Source of the DNA: an uncultured Opitutaceae bacterium
GTDB lineage: Bacteria; Verrucomicrobiota; Verrucomicrobiia; Opitutales; Opitutaceae
Direction: 5' to 3'
Length of the DNA: 50,652 bases
NCBI GenBank assembly: GCA_903862935.1
Contig: CAIOZY010000048.1
Location: 1-50,652 of the forward strand
The position numbers and the translations under genes are program-made. Numbering within the stretch: the stretch's first letter is position 1; each line of letters opens with the position of its first letter. This document shows, one piece after another, positions 35,426 to 45,800 of the stretch. The notes under the pieces were generated by a model. It was not told the DNA's origin. It saw only the letters and a program-made list of their open reading frames with translations, and did no database searches.

Positions 35426-36505
35426 ATGCGCCCCCGCACCCAAGCTTCCCTGAAAGCAGCCCTGCTCGGCCTCGGTCATCCTCACTCCGCGGCCTATCTC
35501 AACACCCTCAACAACTTGCCCGAGGTCTCAGGGATCTTTCTGTGGGACGAGACCCGGCGGCCGGGGGTCGCGGGATCGCTCCCGCGCAGTCCCAAGGTCG
35601 AACTCGTTACACCGGACTTGGACAGGCTCCTCGCCCGCAGCGACCTGGACTTCGCGATCGTCTGCGCGCGAACCGACCAGGCTGCCGATATCGGCAGAAG
35701 GGTTGTCGAGGCCGGAAAGCATCTGCTGACCGAGAAGCCGGGCGGGATGGACCCAGGCGAGATCTCCGGGGTCATCCAAGCCGCCCGGCGGGCGGGGGTC
35801 TGCGCCGGGGTTCTGTACGCCAACCGGTTCCAGCCGGCCATGCGCGAGGCCCACAAGCTATTTTCAACGGGAACGATCGGGCGCCTTCTTTCGGCCGAGG
35901 CGCGCATGCTCACGACCCAGGTCCGGTTCAGGGACCCCAAAGTCTGGTTCTTTCACCGCCGTCACGCCGGAGGCGGAATCCTCACCTGGCTCGGCTGCCA
36001 CTTCATCGACCTCTTGCAGCACGTCTCGGGCGATCGGATCACCGCAGTGTGCGCCCACGAGGCGACCCTCTCCGGGGAGAAGATCGACGTCGAGGACTCG
36101 GCCGCCCTGGCGCTCCGGTTCGCATCGGGCGCCGTCGGGACCTTCCATGCGGGATACACCCTGGCGCACAGCGGCGGCGGTTTCGTGAACGCCTCGGGCT
36201 ACGACACTTACCTCGCGTGGAATGGGCAGGAGGGCAGGATCGTCTGGCCGGGGCTCGTGCCCCGGCTGCACGTCGAAAGCCCCGTCGCATCGGGCCCGGC
36301 GGTCCGCGAGAAGTTCTTCCGCCCGCGCAAGACGACCTCGTACGGGGGCGCCGGGGGCGAGGCCTTCATCCGCCAGTTCATCGCAGCGACACGGGGACGG
36401 GCGGAGCTGCCCGCCTCGCTCGAGAATGCCCTCAGTGTCGCCCGGGTGATCGAAGCGGCCGAGCGTTCTGCGGCAACCGGCCGGCTGGTCGCCGTCCGCG
36501 GGTAG
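35426..36505 (+). CDS. Gfo/Idh/MocA-family oxidoreductase
   Basis: 359 residues. N-terminal Rossmann fold starting AALLGLGHPHSAAYLNTLNNL, nucleotide-binding; VDFAIVCARTDQAADIGRRVVEAGKHLLTEKPGGMDPGE carries the family's EKP motif (Lys binds the cofactor and substrate). The C-terminal beta-sheet domain has the DPKVWFFHRRHAGGGILTWLGCHFIDLLQHVSGD block with the catalytic-region Cys-His-Phe-Ile-Asp pattern. It oxidises a sugar, inositol or related alcohol with NAD(P). It starts a four-gene operon; 4 bp separate it from the permease gene. Specific substrate unknown. Confidence 0.9.
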   Translation: MRPRTQASLKAALLGLGHPHSAAYLNTLNNLPEVSGIFLWDETRRPGVAGSLPRSPKVELVTPDLDRLLARSDLDFAIVCARTDQAADIGRRVVEAGKHLLTEKPGGMDPGEISGVIQAARRAGVCAGVLYANRFQPAMREAHKLFSTGTIGRLLSAEARMLTTQVRFRDPKVWFFHRRHAGGGILTWLGCHFIDLLQHVSGDRITAVCAHEATLSGEKIDVEDSAALALRFASGAVGTFHAGYTLAHSGGGFVNASGYDTYLAWNGQEGRIVWPGLVPRLHVESPVASGPAVREKFFRPRKTTSYGGAGGEAFIRQFIAATRGRAELPASLENALSVARVIEAAERSAATGRLVAVRG

Positions 36506-36509
36506 CGCG

Positions 36510-37508
36510 GTGAGCAATCCGACCATGGCCCAGGATTCGAAGTTGTCCCATCATTTCCGGGCCATAGGCATGCTGCTTGTTGCGGATATGTTCGCCGCTC
36601 TCGGGTTTCCTCTGGTCAAGGCGCTCGCCCTGGTCCACGAGGGCCTCTTTCCGGCGGGTCGTGGGTGGTTTGAAGTCGCCGACCTGACGGGCCCGCGCTT
36701 TCTGCTGCCGATCCCGCTTCTGTGGTGGTGGCAGTCCCGGGAGGGCCGGGTGACGGCCCGGGAATGGCTGCAAGGGGGGGCTATCGGGCTCTTCGCATCG
36801 GTCGGAATGATCGTGCTCAGCGACGGCCTGCGCTTCGCCACGGCCTCAACCTCGGCCTTCTTCGCGACCCTGTATGCGGTCTTCATCCCGGTTTGGGTCG
36901 CCCTGTGGCGCCGCCGGATGCCCGGCCCCCTCGTGTGGATCAGCTGCCTGATGGTACTCACGGGCGTCGCGGTCCTCGGCCGCTTCGACTGGCGGCATTT
37001 GGCGTTCGGGCGGGGCGAACTCGAGGCCCTGCTGAGCGCGGGCTTCTTCATGGGGCAGCTTCTCTCCCTCGACCACGAGGGGTTCAGGGGAAACCGGCCC
37101 CGGGCGATCACGCTGACGATGTTCGTCACAATGAGCGCGGTGTTCGCCGTCGTCACGGCGGCGTCAGCGCCGGATCTCCGGTCCCTCGCCGCACCCTGGA
37201 CCTCGCCCTCCTGGGTGGTCCTGACCTTGGTCATTGCCGCCGCCTGCACCCTGGCCCCGTGCCTCATGGTGAACGTCTGGCAGCCGCGGGTGACCGCAAC
37301 GGAAGCCGGGCTCATCTACGCCGTGGAGCCGGTGATGAACGCCGTCCTGGTCCTTTTCCTCCCGGCGTGGCTGTCCTGCTGGACTGGGATCGGCTACCCG
37401 AACGAGTCGGCTACCCTGGGCCTGCTCGTCGGCGGCGGGCTCATCACCGCGGCAAATGTGCTTGTGCAGTCGCGCCGGGCCGCAGCGCCCCCTTCCCCTC
37501 CCCCATGA
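36510..37508 (+). CDS. DMT/EamA-family permease
   Basis: 332 residues, GTG start 4 bp after the preceding stop. Ten membrane helices in two five-helix EamA repeats: the first covers about residues 15-150 (FVWISCLMVLTGVAVLGRFD end), the second about 170-325 (ACTLAPCLMVNVWQPRVTATEAGLIYAVEPVMNAVLVLFLPAWLS). It probably exports or imports a metabolite belonging to the operon's pathway. The stop overlaps the next start (ATGA), so its translation is coupled to the aldehyde dehydrogenase. The substrate cannot be told from sequence. Confidence 0.88.
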   Translation: MSNPTMAQDSKLSHHFRAIGMLLVADMFAALGFPLVKALALVHEGLFPAGRGWFEVADLTGPRFLLPIPLLWWWQSREGRVTAREWLQGGAIGLFASVGMIVLSDGLRFATASTSAFFATLYAVFIPVWVALWRRRMPGPLVWISCLMVLTGVAVLGRFDWRHLAFGRGELEALLSAGFFMGQLLSLDHEGFRGNRPRAITLTMFVTMSAVFAVVTAASAPDLRSLAAPWTSPSWVVLTLVIAAACTLAPCLMVNVWQPRVTATEAGLIYAVEPVMNAVLVLFLPAWLSCWTGIGYPNESATLGLLVGGGLITAANVLVQSRRAAAPPSPPP

Positions 37509-38974
37509 AAACCTACCGGCATTTCATCAACGGCCGCTACGAGGGCGGCGCCAGGACCTTTGAGACCCAAAACCCGGCAACCGGCCGACGGTTCGGCCTG
37601 GCCGCCCGCGGAAGCAAGCGTGAGATCGGCATGGCGGTCGATGCCGCCCGGGCCGCTTTTGAGAAGGCGGGGTGGGCCGACCTGGATGGCCGGCTCAGGG
37701 GCGAAATCCTCCGCAGGGTCGCCCGGGCGATCCGCTCGCGCGCAGACGAGATTGCCGCCGTCGAGGTGGCCGACGCCGGCAAGACGGTGGGAGACGCCCG
37801 AGCCGAGGTGGAGATCGCGGCCCAGGCCTGGGACTACTACGCCGACCTGACCCAGTCGGCGGTGGGCACGGTGAATTCGGTGCCCTCCCCGGACCAGTTC
37901 GACTACACGATCCGCCAGCCCATGGGGGTCATCGGGATCATCATTCCCTGGAATTTTCCGTTCGTCCTGACGGCGCTCAAGCTCGCGCCGGCGCTGGCCG
38001 CCGGCAACACCGCGGTCCTCAAGCCGGCCGAGGAGACGCCGGCGACCGCGGGTTTGCTCGGGGCCCTGTTAAACGAGGCAGGCGTCCCCCCGGGGGTTGC
38101 AAACATCGTCCTCGGGACCGGGGAAGAGGCGGGCGCGGCCCTCGCCCAGAGCGGAGGCCTGGACAAGCTCGTCTTCACGGGCTCGACCGAGGTCGGCTCA
38201 ATCGTCATGAGTTCGGCCGCCCGCAACATCACCGACGTCACCCTGGAACTCGGAGGCAAGAGCGCCAATATCATCTGCGCCGACGCGGACCGCGAGCAGG
38301 CCCTTGCGAGCGCGGCGTTCGGGTGCCTGCTCCACAGCGGCCAGTGCTGCTGCGCCGGCACGAGGCTCCTGGTCGAGGATTCCATCTACGAGGCTTTCCT
38401 AGAAGAACTCGCCCGCCGCTTCGAGCGCGTCCGCGTCGGCAACCCCGCGGACCCAAGGACCCACCTGGGGCCGATCATCAGCGAGCGACAGCTAAAGAGA
38501 ATCGAAGGCTGCGTGGCCTCCGGAGTCCGGGAGGGAGTGCAGATCCTGACCGGAGGAGAGCGCCTGAGCGGCCCGGCCAAGGGAAAGGGGTTCTTCTACC
38601 GGCCCACGCTCCTCGGGGGAGCCCGGAACGACATGAAGGTTTCCCGGGAGGAAATCTTCGGGCCCGTCCTGACCTGCATTCGCTTCGACGACTTCGACGA
38701 GGCGATCGCGATCGCCAACGACTCCCCCTACGGTCTGGCGGCCGGGGTTTGCACCCGGGACCTCGCCAAGGCCCACCATGCGGCCCGCCGGCTCCAGGCC
38801 GGGACCGTCTGGGTGAACACCTTCAACGGGCTGGCCATCAACGCCCCGTTTCTCGGCTGGAAGCAGAGCGGAATCGGCGTCGAGCGCGGGGTCGAGGGTC
38901 TGCACGACCACATGCGCCTGAAGCACGTGCGCATGGACCTGTCGGGAAAGCCGCTCGCCGTCTACGGAGAATAA
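37505..38974 (+). CDS. NAD(P)-dependent aldehyde dehydrogenase
   Basis: 489 residues, start overlaps the permease stop. Complete ALDH fold: INPATGRRFG-like NPATG near 23, IIPWNFPFVLTALKLAPALAAGNTAVLKPAEETPATA, VFTGSTEVG, catalytic base Glu248 in LELGGKSANI, nucleophile Cys282 in HSGQCCCAGTRLLVED, EEIFGPVL and PYGLAAGVCT. It is closest to the betaine/gamma-aminobutyraldehyde/ALDH9-like class (C-terminal GWKQSGIGVERG). It oxidises an aldehyde to an acid in the cytoplasm. The next gene (OSBS/NAAAR) begins 5 bp downstream. Confidence 0.95.
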   Translation: MKTYRHFINGRYEGGARTFETQNPATGRRFGLAARGSKREIGMAVDAARAAFEKAGWADLDGRLRGEILRRVARAIRSRADEIAAVEVADAGKTVGDARAEVEIAAQAWDYYADLTQSAVGTVNSVPSPDQFDYTIRQPMGVIGIIIPWNFPFVLTALKLAPALAAGNTAVLKPAEETPATAGLLGALLNEAGVPPGVANIVLGTGEEAGAALAQSGGLDKLVFTGSTEVGSIVMSSAARNITDVTLELGGKSANIICADADREQALASAAFGCLLHSGQCCCAGTRLLVEDSIYEAFLEELARRFERVRVGNPADPRTHLGPIISERQLKRIEGCVASGVREGVQILTGGERLSGPAKGKGFFYRPTLLGGARNDMKVSREEIFGPVLTCIRFDDFDEAIAIANDSPYGLAAGVCTRDLAKAHHAARRLQAGTVWVNTFNGLAINAPFLGWKQSGIGVERGVEGLHDHMRLKHVRMDLSGKPLAVYGE

Positions 38975-38979
38975 ATCCC

Positions 38980-40092
38980 ATGAGAATCGATACCGCGGAA
39001 ATCCGGCGCGTCGTCATGCCGCTCATCAGCCCCTGGCGCACCGCCTACGGCGAGGACGCGGCCATTCATTCGGTCCTCGTCCGGCTCGGCTCGGACGGCG
39101 TCGAGGCTTGGGGGGAGGCCTGCCCCCTGTACGCCCCGACGTATTCCCCCGAGTCGGCCCTCGGGGTCTACGAGACGTGCCGGGAGTTTCTGCTTCCCAG
39201 GCTTGTGGGACAGGAACTCGCGGCCCCGGCCGATGTGGCCAGCCGCATCGGGATCTTCAAGGGGAACCCCTTCGCAAAGGCGGCCGCGGAGAGCGCCTGG
39301 TGGGCCCTGGACAGCAAGCGGCGAGGTCTGCCGCTGTGGCGAGCTCTGGGCGGAACCAAGCCGGAGGTCCTGTGCGGGCAGGATTTCGGGGTGCAGGACC
39401 GGATCGACGACCTCTTGGCCCTGATCGCCGGAGCCGTCGCCGAAGGCTATCCGCGGATCAAGCTCAAAGTGAAGCACGGCTGGGACATCGAGGTCCTCCA
39501 GGCCGTCCGCGCGGCCTTTCCGAAGACGGTCTTCCACGTCGACTGCAATTCCGGGTACGACCTGCACTCTGACTGGGAGACCCTGCGCTCATTCGACCGG
39601 TTCAACCTTGCGATGATCGAGCAGCCCCTGGCCGACACCGACCTGATCGAGCACGCCGAGCTCCAGCGCCGGATCGCAACCCCGGTCTGCCTCGACGAGT
39701 CGATCAAGGGGCCGAGGGACTTCCGCCTGGCGCTGAAGATCCAGGCCTGCCGGGTCGTGAACGTGAAGCCCGGCCGCGTGGGCGGTCTCCACAACGCCGT
39801 CCAGATCCACAACATGGCCCGCGACGCCGGGGTCACGGCCTGGGTCGGCGGGATGCTCGAGAGCGGGGTCGGGGTCGGCATCTGCGGGGCCCTGGCAACC
39901 CTGCCCGGGTTCACCTACCCGGCGGACATGTTCCCGTCCCGCCGGTTCTACCGGCACGACCTTACCGACCCCGAGATCGAGTTTGATGGCCGCTGCCACT
40001 TCCGGCTCGGCGAGAGGCCCGGGGTGGGTTTCGAGCCGGTGCCGGAGCGCCTCGAGGCGGTCACGGTTGCCCGGCACTCGTTTGCCGCCTAG
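38980..40092 (+). CDS. enolase-superfamily enzyme, OSBS/N-acylamino-acid-racemase group
   Basis: 370 residues. The muconate-lactonising subgroup barrel is complete, and the catalytic residues fall at nearly the same numbers as in Amycolatopsis NAAAR: Lys163 in [11 protein letters not shown], metal ligands Asp188 (FHVDCNSGY), Glu214 ([10 protein letters not shown]), Asp239 ([10 protein letters not shown]), and Lys263 ([11 protein letters not shown]). [21 protein letters not shown] closes the barrel. Such enzymes are o-succinylbenzoate synthase (menaquinone pathway) and/or racemise N-succinylamino acids. No other men gene is near, so racemisation or epimerisation is likelier; this is inference. 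It shares a CTAG stop-codon overlap with the convergent aldo/keto reductase gene. Confidence 0.9.
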   Translation: MRIDTAEIRRVVMPLISPWRTAYGEDAAIHSVLVRLGSDGVEAWGEACPLYAPTYSPESALGVYETCREFLLPRLVGQELAAPADVASRIGIFKGNPFAKAAAESAWWALDSKRRGLPLWRALGGTKPEVLCGQDFGVQDRIDDLLALIAGAVAEGYPRIKLKVKHGWDIEVLQAVRAAFPKTVFHVDCNSGYDLHSDWETLRSFDRFNLAMIEQPLADTDLIEHAELQRRIATPVCLDESIKGPRDFRLALKIQACRVVNVKPGRVGGLHNAVQIHNMARDAGVTAWVGGMLESGVGVGICGALATLPGFTYPADMFPSRRFYRHDLTDPEIEFDGRCHFRLGERPGVGFEPVPERLEAVTVARHSFAA

Positions 40093-40964
40093 GAAGCCCG
40101 CCCGATCTCTTGGAAAAGGGCCTCGCTGAGCTTGAGACCCGCGGCGGCGATATTCTCCTCCAGGTGGGCGACCGACGAGGTCCCCGGGATCGGGAGCATC
40201 ACCTTCGAGCGCTGCAGGAGCCAGGCGAGCGCCACTTGGGCCGGCGTGCAGCCGCAAGCCTTGGAAGCCAGGTCGAGCAGCCCGCCGGCCTTGGCGAGAT
40301 TGCCCGCGGCAACAGGGAACCAGGGGATGAATCCGAGGCCCTGGCCCGTGCAGTGGTCCAGGACCGGCTCGTGCTTCCGGTCTCCCAGGTTGAAGAGGTT
40401 CTGGACGCTCACGATCGCGACTGTCCTGCGGGCCTTTTCGATCTCGGCGACCGACACCTCGGAGAGCCCGATGTGGCGGATCTTGCCCGCCTTCTGGAGC
40501 TCGGCCAAGGCACCCAGCGACTCCTCGGCAGGCACCTTGGGGTCTATCCGGTGGAGCTGGTACAGCTCGATCCGCTCCAACTTCAGGCGCCGCAGGCTCA
40601 TCTCGACGCACTGGCGAAGATATTCCGGACGGCCGACGGGGGCCCACTGGCCCGGACCGGAGCGTGTCAGGCCTCCTTTGGTGGCTATAACGAGACCCTC
40701 CGGGTAGGGGTGGAGCGCCTCGGCGATCAGCCGCTCGCTTACCTCCGGGCCATAGGAGTCGGCGGTGTCGATGAAGTTGACGCCGAGTTCCACCGCCCGG
40801 CGCAGGAGGCGGCGGGCTTCGCCCGGGTCCCGGGGCTCGCCCCAAATCCCGCTGCCGGTGATCCGCATCGCTCCAAATCCGAGCCGGTTGATCTTGAGGT
40901 CGCCCCCAAGCAAGAAGCTGCCGCCTGCTGAGGCATCCGGGGTCGTGAGGGTCTTGGAACTCAT
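40089..40964 (-). CDS. aldo/keto reductase
   Basis: 291 residues from the ATG at 40964 (a longer upstream frame is not conserved). The AKR tetrad is present: Asp and Tyr in [19 protein letters not shown], Lys in [10 protein letters not shown] and His in ELYQLHRID. The (beta/alpha)8 barrel continues with [12 protein letters not shown] and [13 protein letters not shown], and ends with the NADPH-binding [20 protein letters not shown]. It is closest to the class of bacterial oxidoreductases like YajO or the pyridoxal reductase-type group. It reduces an unknown aldehyde or ketone. It is convergent with, and overlaps by 4 bp, the enolase-superfamily gene. Confidence 0.93.
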   Translation of the reverse strand: MSSKTLTTPDASAGGSFLLGGDLKINRLGFGAMRITGSGIWGEPRDPGEARRLLRRAVELGVNFIDTADSYGPEVSERLIAEALHPYPEGLVIATKGGLTRSGPGQWAPVGRPEYLRQCVEMSLRRLKLERIELYQLHRIDPKVPAEESLGALAELQKAGKIRHIGLSEVSVAEIEKARRTVAIVSVQNLFNLGDRKHEPVLDHCTGQGLGFIPWFPVAAGNLAKAGGLLDLASKACGCTPAQVALAWLLQRSKVMLPIPGTSSVAHLEENIAAAGLKLSEALFQEIGRAS

Positions 40965-41048
40965 GGGACCAAGGTGCGTCGAAAAAAAGACGGCGTCAAC
41001 CGGAGCCCCGGCTTGCCTTGGGGCCCGCGTTCCCCTCAATGGCAGCCC

Positions 41049-41501
41049 ATGACTAGCAGAGCACTTCTCGCGCTGATCGCATTCACCCTGTGCGCGTCGG
41101 CCAAGGCCCAGTCCTGGGGCGACAAGCTTCAGGGACTTTATCTCACTGTAGACGGCGGAGGCCAGGTCTCGGTTTACAAGGAGGCCGATGGCACCTTCAG
41201 CGGGAAGCTCGTGTGGCTTCGGGAGGACAAGGCCCGATTGGATACGAAGAATCCCGACAAGGCCCGGCAGTCGGACCGCGTGTGGGGTCTGGTGATCCTA
41301 CACGGGTTCACTCCGAACGACGCGACGAAGCGCTGGGAGGGCGGCAAGATCTACGACCCCAAGAACGGCAAGACCTACGACGGGTTTATCTATTTCGACC
41401 CTGAGGAGCCGGGCGTCCTGCGGCTGAAGGGCTATGTCCTGGGGATCAAGTGGCTCGGGCGAGAAACCCACTGGACGCTCGAGAAAACCCTGCGCAACTG
41501 A
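41049..41501 (+). CDS. DUF2147-family exported protein
   Basis: 150 residues with a signal peptide ([21 protein letters not shown]). The mature part fits DUF2147: [92 protein letters not shown]. The family is small, beta-rich and periplasmic, with no assigned function. Stand-alone gene between the aldo/keto reductase and an MFS transporter. Confidence 0.85.
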   Translation: MTSRALLALIAFTLCASAKAQSWGDKLQGLYLTVDGGGQVSVYKEADGTFSGKLVWLREDKARLDTKNPDKARQSDRVWGLVILHGFTPNDATKRWEGGKIYDPKNGKTYDGFIYFDPEEPGVLRLKGYVLGIKWLGRETHWTLEKTLRN

Positions 41502-41552
41502 GACCGCGGGGCACAGAGGTTTGCGGCTGCTCCGGGGAAAAGGCCCCCTAGA

Positions 41553-42812
41553 ATGGGACATTCCCGGCATCCTGTCGTCTATACGGTCCTAATCGCGCCG
41601 TTTGGTGCGGTCACAGGCTTTGTCAGCGTGGCGCTCGCCTTCATGGCCACGAAAAAGGGACTCACCGTGGGGCAGGGGGCGGAGCTGATCGCCATCGGGA
41701 TGCTGCCCAACGTCTGGAAGTTCTTCTGGGCCCCGGTGACGGACATGACGCTGAGCCGCCGGAAGTGGTACCTGATTTCCCTGGTTCTGTGTGCCGTGGG
41801 CACGTTCGCGACGGCCGCCGTACCCTTGCGCCCGTCCAACTTCCTGCTGGTCCAGGCGATCATCTTTGCCACCTCGGTTGCGGCGACCGTCCTCGGATTC
41901 GCCGTGGAGGCCATGATGGCCAAGCACACGTTGCCCGCGGACCGCGGGCGGGTCAGCGGCTGGTACCAGGCCGGAAATCTCGGCGGAACGGGGATTGGTG
42001 GGGGCCTGGGCCTGTGGCTGTTGACCCAGTTGCCATCGCCCGCCCAGACCGGGCTGATTCTCGCCGCCCTGATGCTCTTCTGCGGGGCCGTGGTTCCGCT
42101 GCTCCCGGATGTTCCGGCTGAAGACCGGGGAGAGTCGGTCGCTGGCGCCGTGCGCAACGTTGCCTCGCAGGTCTGGCGGATGGGCCGGATGCGCGAGGGG
42201 GCGCTGAGTGCCTTTCTCTGCTTTCTTCCCCTGGGAACGGGCGCTGCGGCCGGAGTCCTTGCCCAAGCCGACGTCGCTGCCCACTGGGGAGCGGACTCCC
42301 GGCATGTGGAGCTGGTTCAGGGGTTCCTCGGTGGCCTCGTCTCCATGGTCGGCTGCATCGTGGGCGGTTACGGGTGCTCCCGGATAGGCTCCCGCGTCGC
42401 CTACGCCGCCTACGGTGGGATCATGGCGGCGGTCACCGCCGCGATGGCCTTCCTGCCGGCGACCCCCTCGATCTATGTCGGCGGCAACATCGCCTATTTC
42501 TTTGTGAACGGGCTGTGCTACGCGTCCTTCTCCGCAGTCGTCCTCGACGCGATTGGAACCGGTCTGGCCGCAACGAAATACAACGTCTTCGCATCGCTCT
42601 CGAACACCCCAATCTGGTACATGGGGCTGCTGCTCGCAGCCGTTGAGACCCGCCTTGGTCCCAAGGGGATGCTGCTTGCCGAGTCCGCGTTTGGGATCCT
42701 AGGAATCCTGGCCTTCATGGCCGCCGCCCAAGTCTGGCGTCCCAAGGCTGCGGTACCTCCGGCCACCAACGGCGCCTGGGAGGGCGGGGTCGCCCAAACC
42801 TCGGGGGACTGA
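41553..42812 (+). CDS. MFS transporter (AmpG/PAT-like)
   Basis: 419 residues with 12 predicted membrane helices. The N-terminus FGAVTGFVSVALAFMATKKGLTVGQGAELIAIGMLPNVWKFFWAPVTDMTLSRRKWYLIS has the loop 2-3 signature of the peptide/acetyl-CoA/drug (PAT, AmpG-like) branch of the MFS: WAPxxD followed by RRKWY. The second half (VGCIVGGYGCSRIGSRVAYAAYGGIM, YFFVNGLCYASFSAVVLDAIGTGLAATKYNVFASLSNTPIWYMG) is consistent. Importing muropeptides like AmpG is possible and would fit a LysM neighbour, but the substrate is not established. Converges on the giant coiled-coil gene, 49 bp apart. Confidence 0.85.
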   Translation: MGHSRHPVVYTVLIAPFGAVTGFVSVALAFMATKKGLTVGQGAELIAIGMLPNVWKFFWAPVTDMTLSRRKWYLISLVLCAVGTFATAAVPLRPSNFLLVQAIIFATSVAATVLGFAVEAMMAKHTLPADRGRVSGWYQAGNLGGTGIGGGLGLWLLTQLPSPAQTGLILAALMLFCGAVVPLLPDVPAEDRGESVAGAVRNVASQVWRMGRMREGALSAFLCFLPLGTGAAAGVLAQADVAAHWGADSRHVELVQGFLGGLVSMVGCIVGGYGCSRIGSRVAYAAYGGIMAAVTAAMAFLPATPSIYVGGNIAYFFVNGLCYASFSAVVLDAIGTGLAATKYNVFASLSNTPIWYMGLLLAAVETRLGPKGMLLAESAFGILGILAFMAAAQVWRPKAAVPPATNGAWEGGVAQTSGD

Positions 42813-42861
42813 CGCTCCGCCGGGGTGCCCGGACTGGCGGTAGGATCCACCAGGCTTATTC

Positions 42862-45800
42862 TCAGGGAATCTTCAACTTTTGGCCGGGCTGGAGACTGTT
42901 CTCGCCCCTTAAAACGTCCCGGTTCGCATCGTAGATGTCCTGCCAGCGGCTTGCCGTGCCGTACTGTCGGAAGCTGATCCGGGTCAGGGTGTCCCCCTCC
43001 TGCACAACATACGTCCTGGTCGGCGCAGCCTGGGGGGCCGGCGCCGGGGTAGACGACGGGGCCTGGGCCTGCGGGGCCGGGGGCAGCCGTGATGGGAACG
43101 AGGCTCCTCCGTTGAGAACGCGCGCCGCAGAGGCGATCTGCTCAAGGGTGGACTGGGCAACCCTCAGGCGCGCCGCGAGTGCTGTGTTCTCCTGTTGGAG
43201 CTGGGCCAGCCGGGACGTGCGATCGCGCTCGGCTGCTGCCGCGGCCTCCCTGGCCCTGGTCCCTTCGGTCCGAAGCGCGGCCAAGTCGCGTTGCGCATCC
43301 GCAAGCTGCTTTTCAACTGCGTCGAGTTGGGAAGCCCGTTCGGCCGATGCCTTGTCACTGCTGGCCAGCTTGGGACGGAGCGCCTCCAGGTCGGCAAGGG
43401 CCTGCGTCCGGGCCGCGTCGAGGTCCTGCTTCGCCTTTGCGAGCTCGGCGTTTTCCGCGCGGAGGACCTCGAGCTTTCCGGAAAGGTCCTTAACCTGGGT
43501 CTGGAGCGTCTCGCTCGAGGCGATCCTGTCCTGCATGGAAGCCAGCTCCTTTTCCTGCTCGGCGAGCTGCTTTTTGGTGGTGTCGGCCTCTGAAAAGCGA
43601 TCACTTCCCGCCTTTTCCGCGGCCGCGAGCTTCTCGCGAAGTCCCGAAACCTCCTGATGCAGGGAGGTGAGCTGTCTGGCGGCCGCCTCGAGCTGCGAGG
43701 CCCCGTCCGCGGCGGCCTTGTCTCCAGCGGCTAGCCTGTCCCGCAGCGAGCTGATCTCGGTGGCCGCTTTGTCCGCGGCAGCCCGCGCCTCGGCCTGGAC
43801 TGTATCTGAATCCCTTCTCGCCCGAGAAAGTTCGGCATTTTCAGCGCGGAGCGTGTCGAGCTTGCGGGACAGGTCGCTCACCTGGGCCTGCAGGGTCTCC
43901 CCTGCAGCAAGCCGTTCGCGCAGTCCCGTGAGTTCCTGCTGCTGGGCGGCCATCTGCCGAGCGGCGCCCGCAAGTTCCGCGCGGGCCTTCTCGGCCTCGC
44001 CGAGCCTGTCCTGGAGACCCGAGATTTCTTTCTCCTGATCGGCGAGCTGCCGCTTCGCAGTGTCGAGTTCGGAACTGCGGTCGCCCCCGGTCTTCTCCGC
44101 TGCCGCGAGCTTCTCGCGAAGTCCCGAAACCTCCTGGCGCAGGGAGGCGAGCTGCCTGGCGGCCGCCTCGATCTGCGAGGCCCCGTCCGCGGCGGCCTTG
44201 TCTCCCGCGGCTAGCCGGGCCTGCAGGGAGCCAAGTTCAGCCTTTGCCTTTTCCGCTGAGGCCCGCGCCTCCGCCTGCGCCGCATCCGAGTCCCTCCGGG
44301 CCCGGGAAAGTTCGGCGTTCTCCGACCGAAGGGTGTCGAGCTTGCGGGACAGGTCGCTCACCTGGGCCTGCAGGGCCTCCCCGGAGGAAAGTTTCCCGCG
44401 CAGTCCGGAAAGTTCCTGCTGCTGCGCCGCAAGCTGCCGGGAAGCGGCCTCAAGTTCCGCGCGGGTCTTCTCGGCCTCTCCGAGCTTGTCTTGGAAACCG
44501 GAGATCTCCTTTTCCTGGTCGGCGAGCTGTTTCTTTGCGGTGTCGAGCTCGGAGGCCTTATCCGCGCCTGCCTTCTCCGAGGCGGCGAGCTTCGAGCGCA
44601 GGATGTCGATCTCTTCGCTGCCCTTGCGGCCGGCGTCTGAGAGCTGTCCGCGCAGATTGAGGAGCTCAAGCTGGCTCTTCTCGCTGGACTGCTGGAGCTG
44701 GGCCACTTGCTGCGCCAGCGAGGCATTCTCGGCCTTGAGCTTGCCGTTCTCGCTCGCCAACCCATCGGCCTGTGCCTTCACGTCGGACTCCTCTCCCGCC
44801 TTGGACGTAAGCAGCAGCCTGTTCGCTTCAGAAAGGGCCCGGTTTGTGTCGCGCAGCTGGCTCAGCTGCCTCGCAACCGCCGCAATTTCATCAGCCGAAT
44901 TCTTCTCGTTTTCCGCAGCCTGGCTCTCGAGCTGGCGCACATGCTCCTGCAGGGTCCGCATCTCGAACCGGACAGCCTCCTGGTTCGGAGCTGCCTTCGC
45001 TATCTCGGCCTGGGAGGCCAGCGCGGCATCAGCGCTCTTCTTGGCCACCTCGAGGTCCTTTAGGAGTTCCGAGTTCTTGGCCCTGAGCTCGGCTGCGGCG
45101 GCGGCCTCTACCTTGATCTGGGCCACCTGCTCGTTGAGACCCTGGACGGTCTTCGCAAGCTCGTCTCGTTCCCTCGCGAGTGCGGCGATTCGGGCCTCGG
45201 CCTCCGCATTGGGTTTTTCTCCTCTGGCAACCTCTTGGCGTAGCTCGCCGATCTGGCGGCCCGCAGCCTCAAGCTGGGACGTCCGTTCGGCCAAGGCGCT
45301 TTCGCTCACTGCGAGCCTGCCCTGCAACGCCTCAAACTCGGAACCGGCCTTCGCGCGGGCTTCCTCAAGGCTTTTCTTGGATGCTAGGAGTTCCGCGTTC
45401 TCGGCACTCAGCGATTCCAGCTTAGTTGAAACATCCCTAAATCGCGCCTGGAGCGCATCGCTTTCGGCCAGCTTGGTCTGCAGCTCCGCGAGCCGCGCGT
45501 TGGCGACGGCCAGCTCGGCCGCCGCGCCCTCCTGGGCCTTGGACTTCAAGGCCGCGAGATCCGCCCTCGCCTTCTCGGCAGCGGTGCGGGCCGACTCGGC
45601 ATCCCGCCTCGCCGCGACCAGTTGCCCCTGGAGCGTTTCCAGCTCGGAACCGGCCTTCGCCCGGGCCTCCTCAAGATTCTTCCGGGCTGTCAAAAGTTCT
45701 GCGTTTTCCGCACTCAGCGACTCCAGCTTGGCTGAAACATCCCTAAATCGCGCCCGGAGCGCCTCACCATCGGCCAGCTTGGTTTGAAGCTCCGCGACCC

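Noticed and set aside
37672-38979. Long upstream extension of the enolase-superfamily gene through the aldehyde dehydrogenase
   Set aside because: Runs out of frame through the dehydrogenase; the ATG at 38980 gives normal length and exact catalytic spacing.
44060-45787. 575-codon Ser/Ala-rich plus-strand frame opposite the giant gene
   Set aside because: Its Ser-rich repetitive composition is the complement of the coiled-coil codons.
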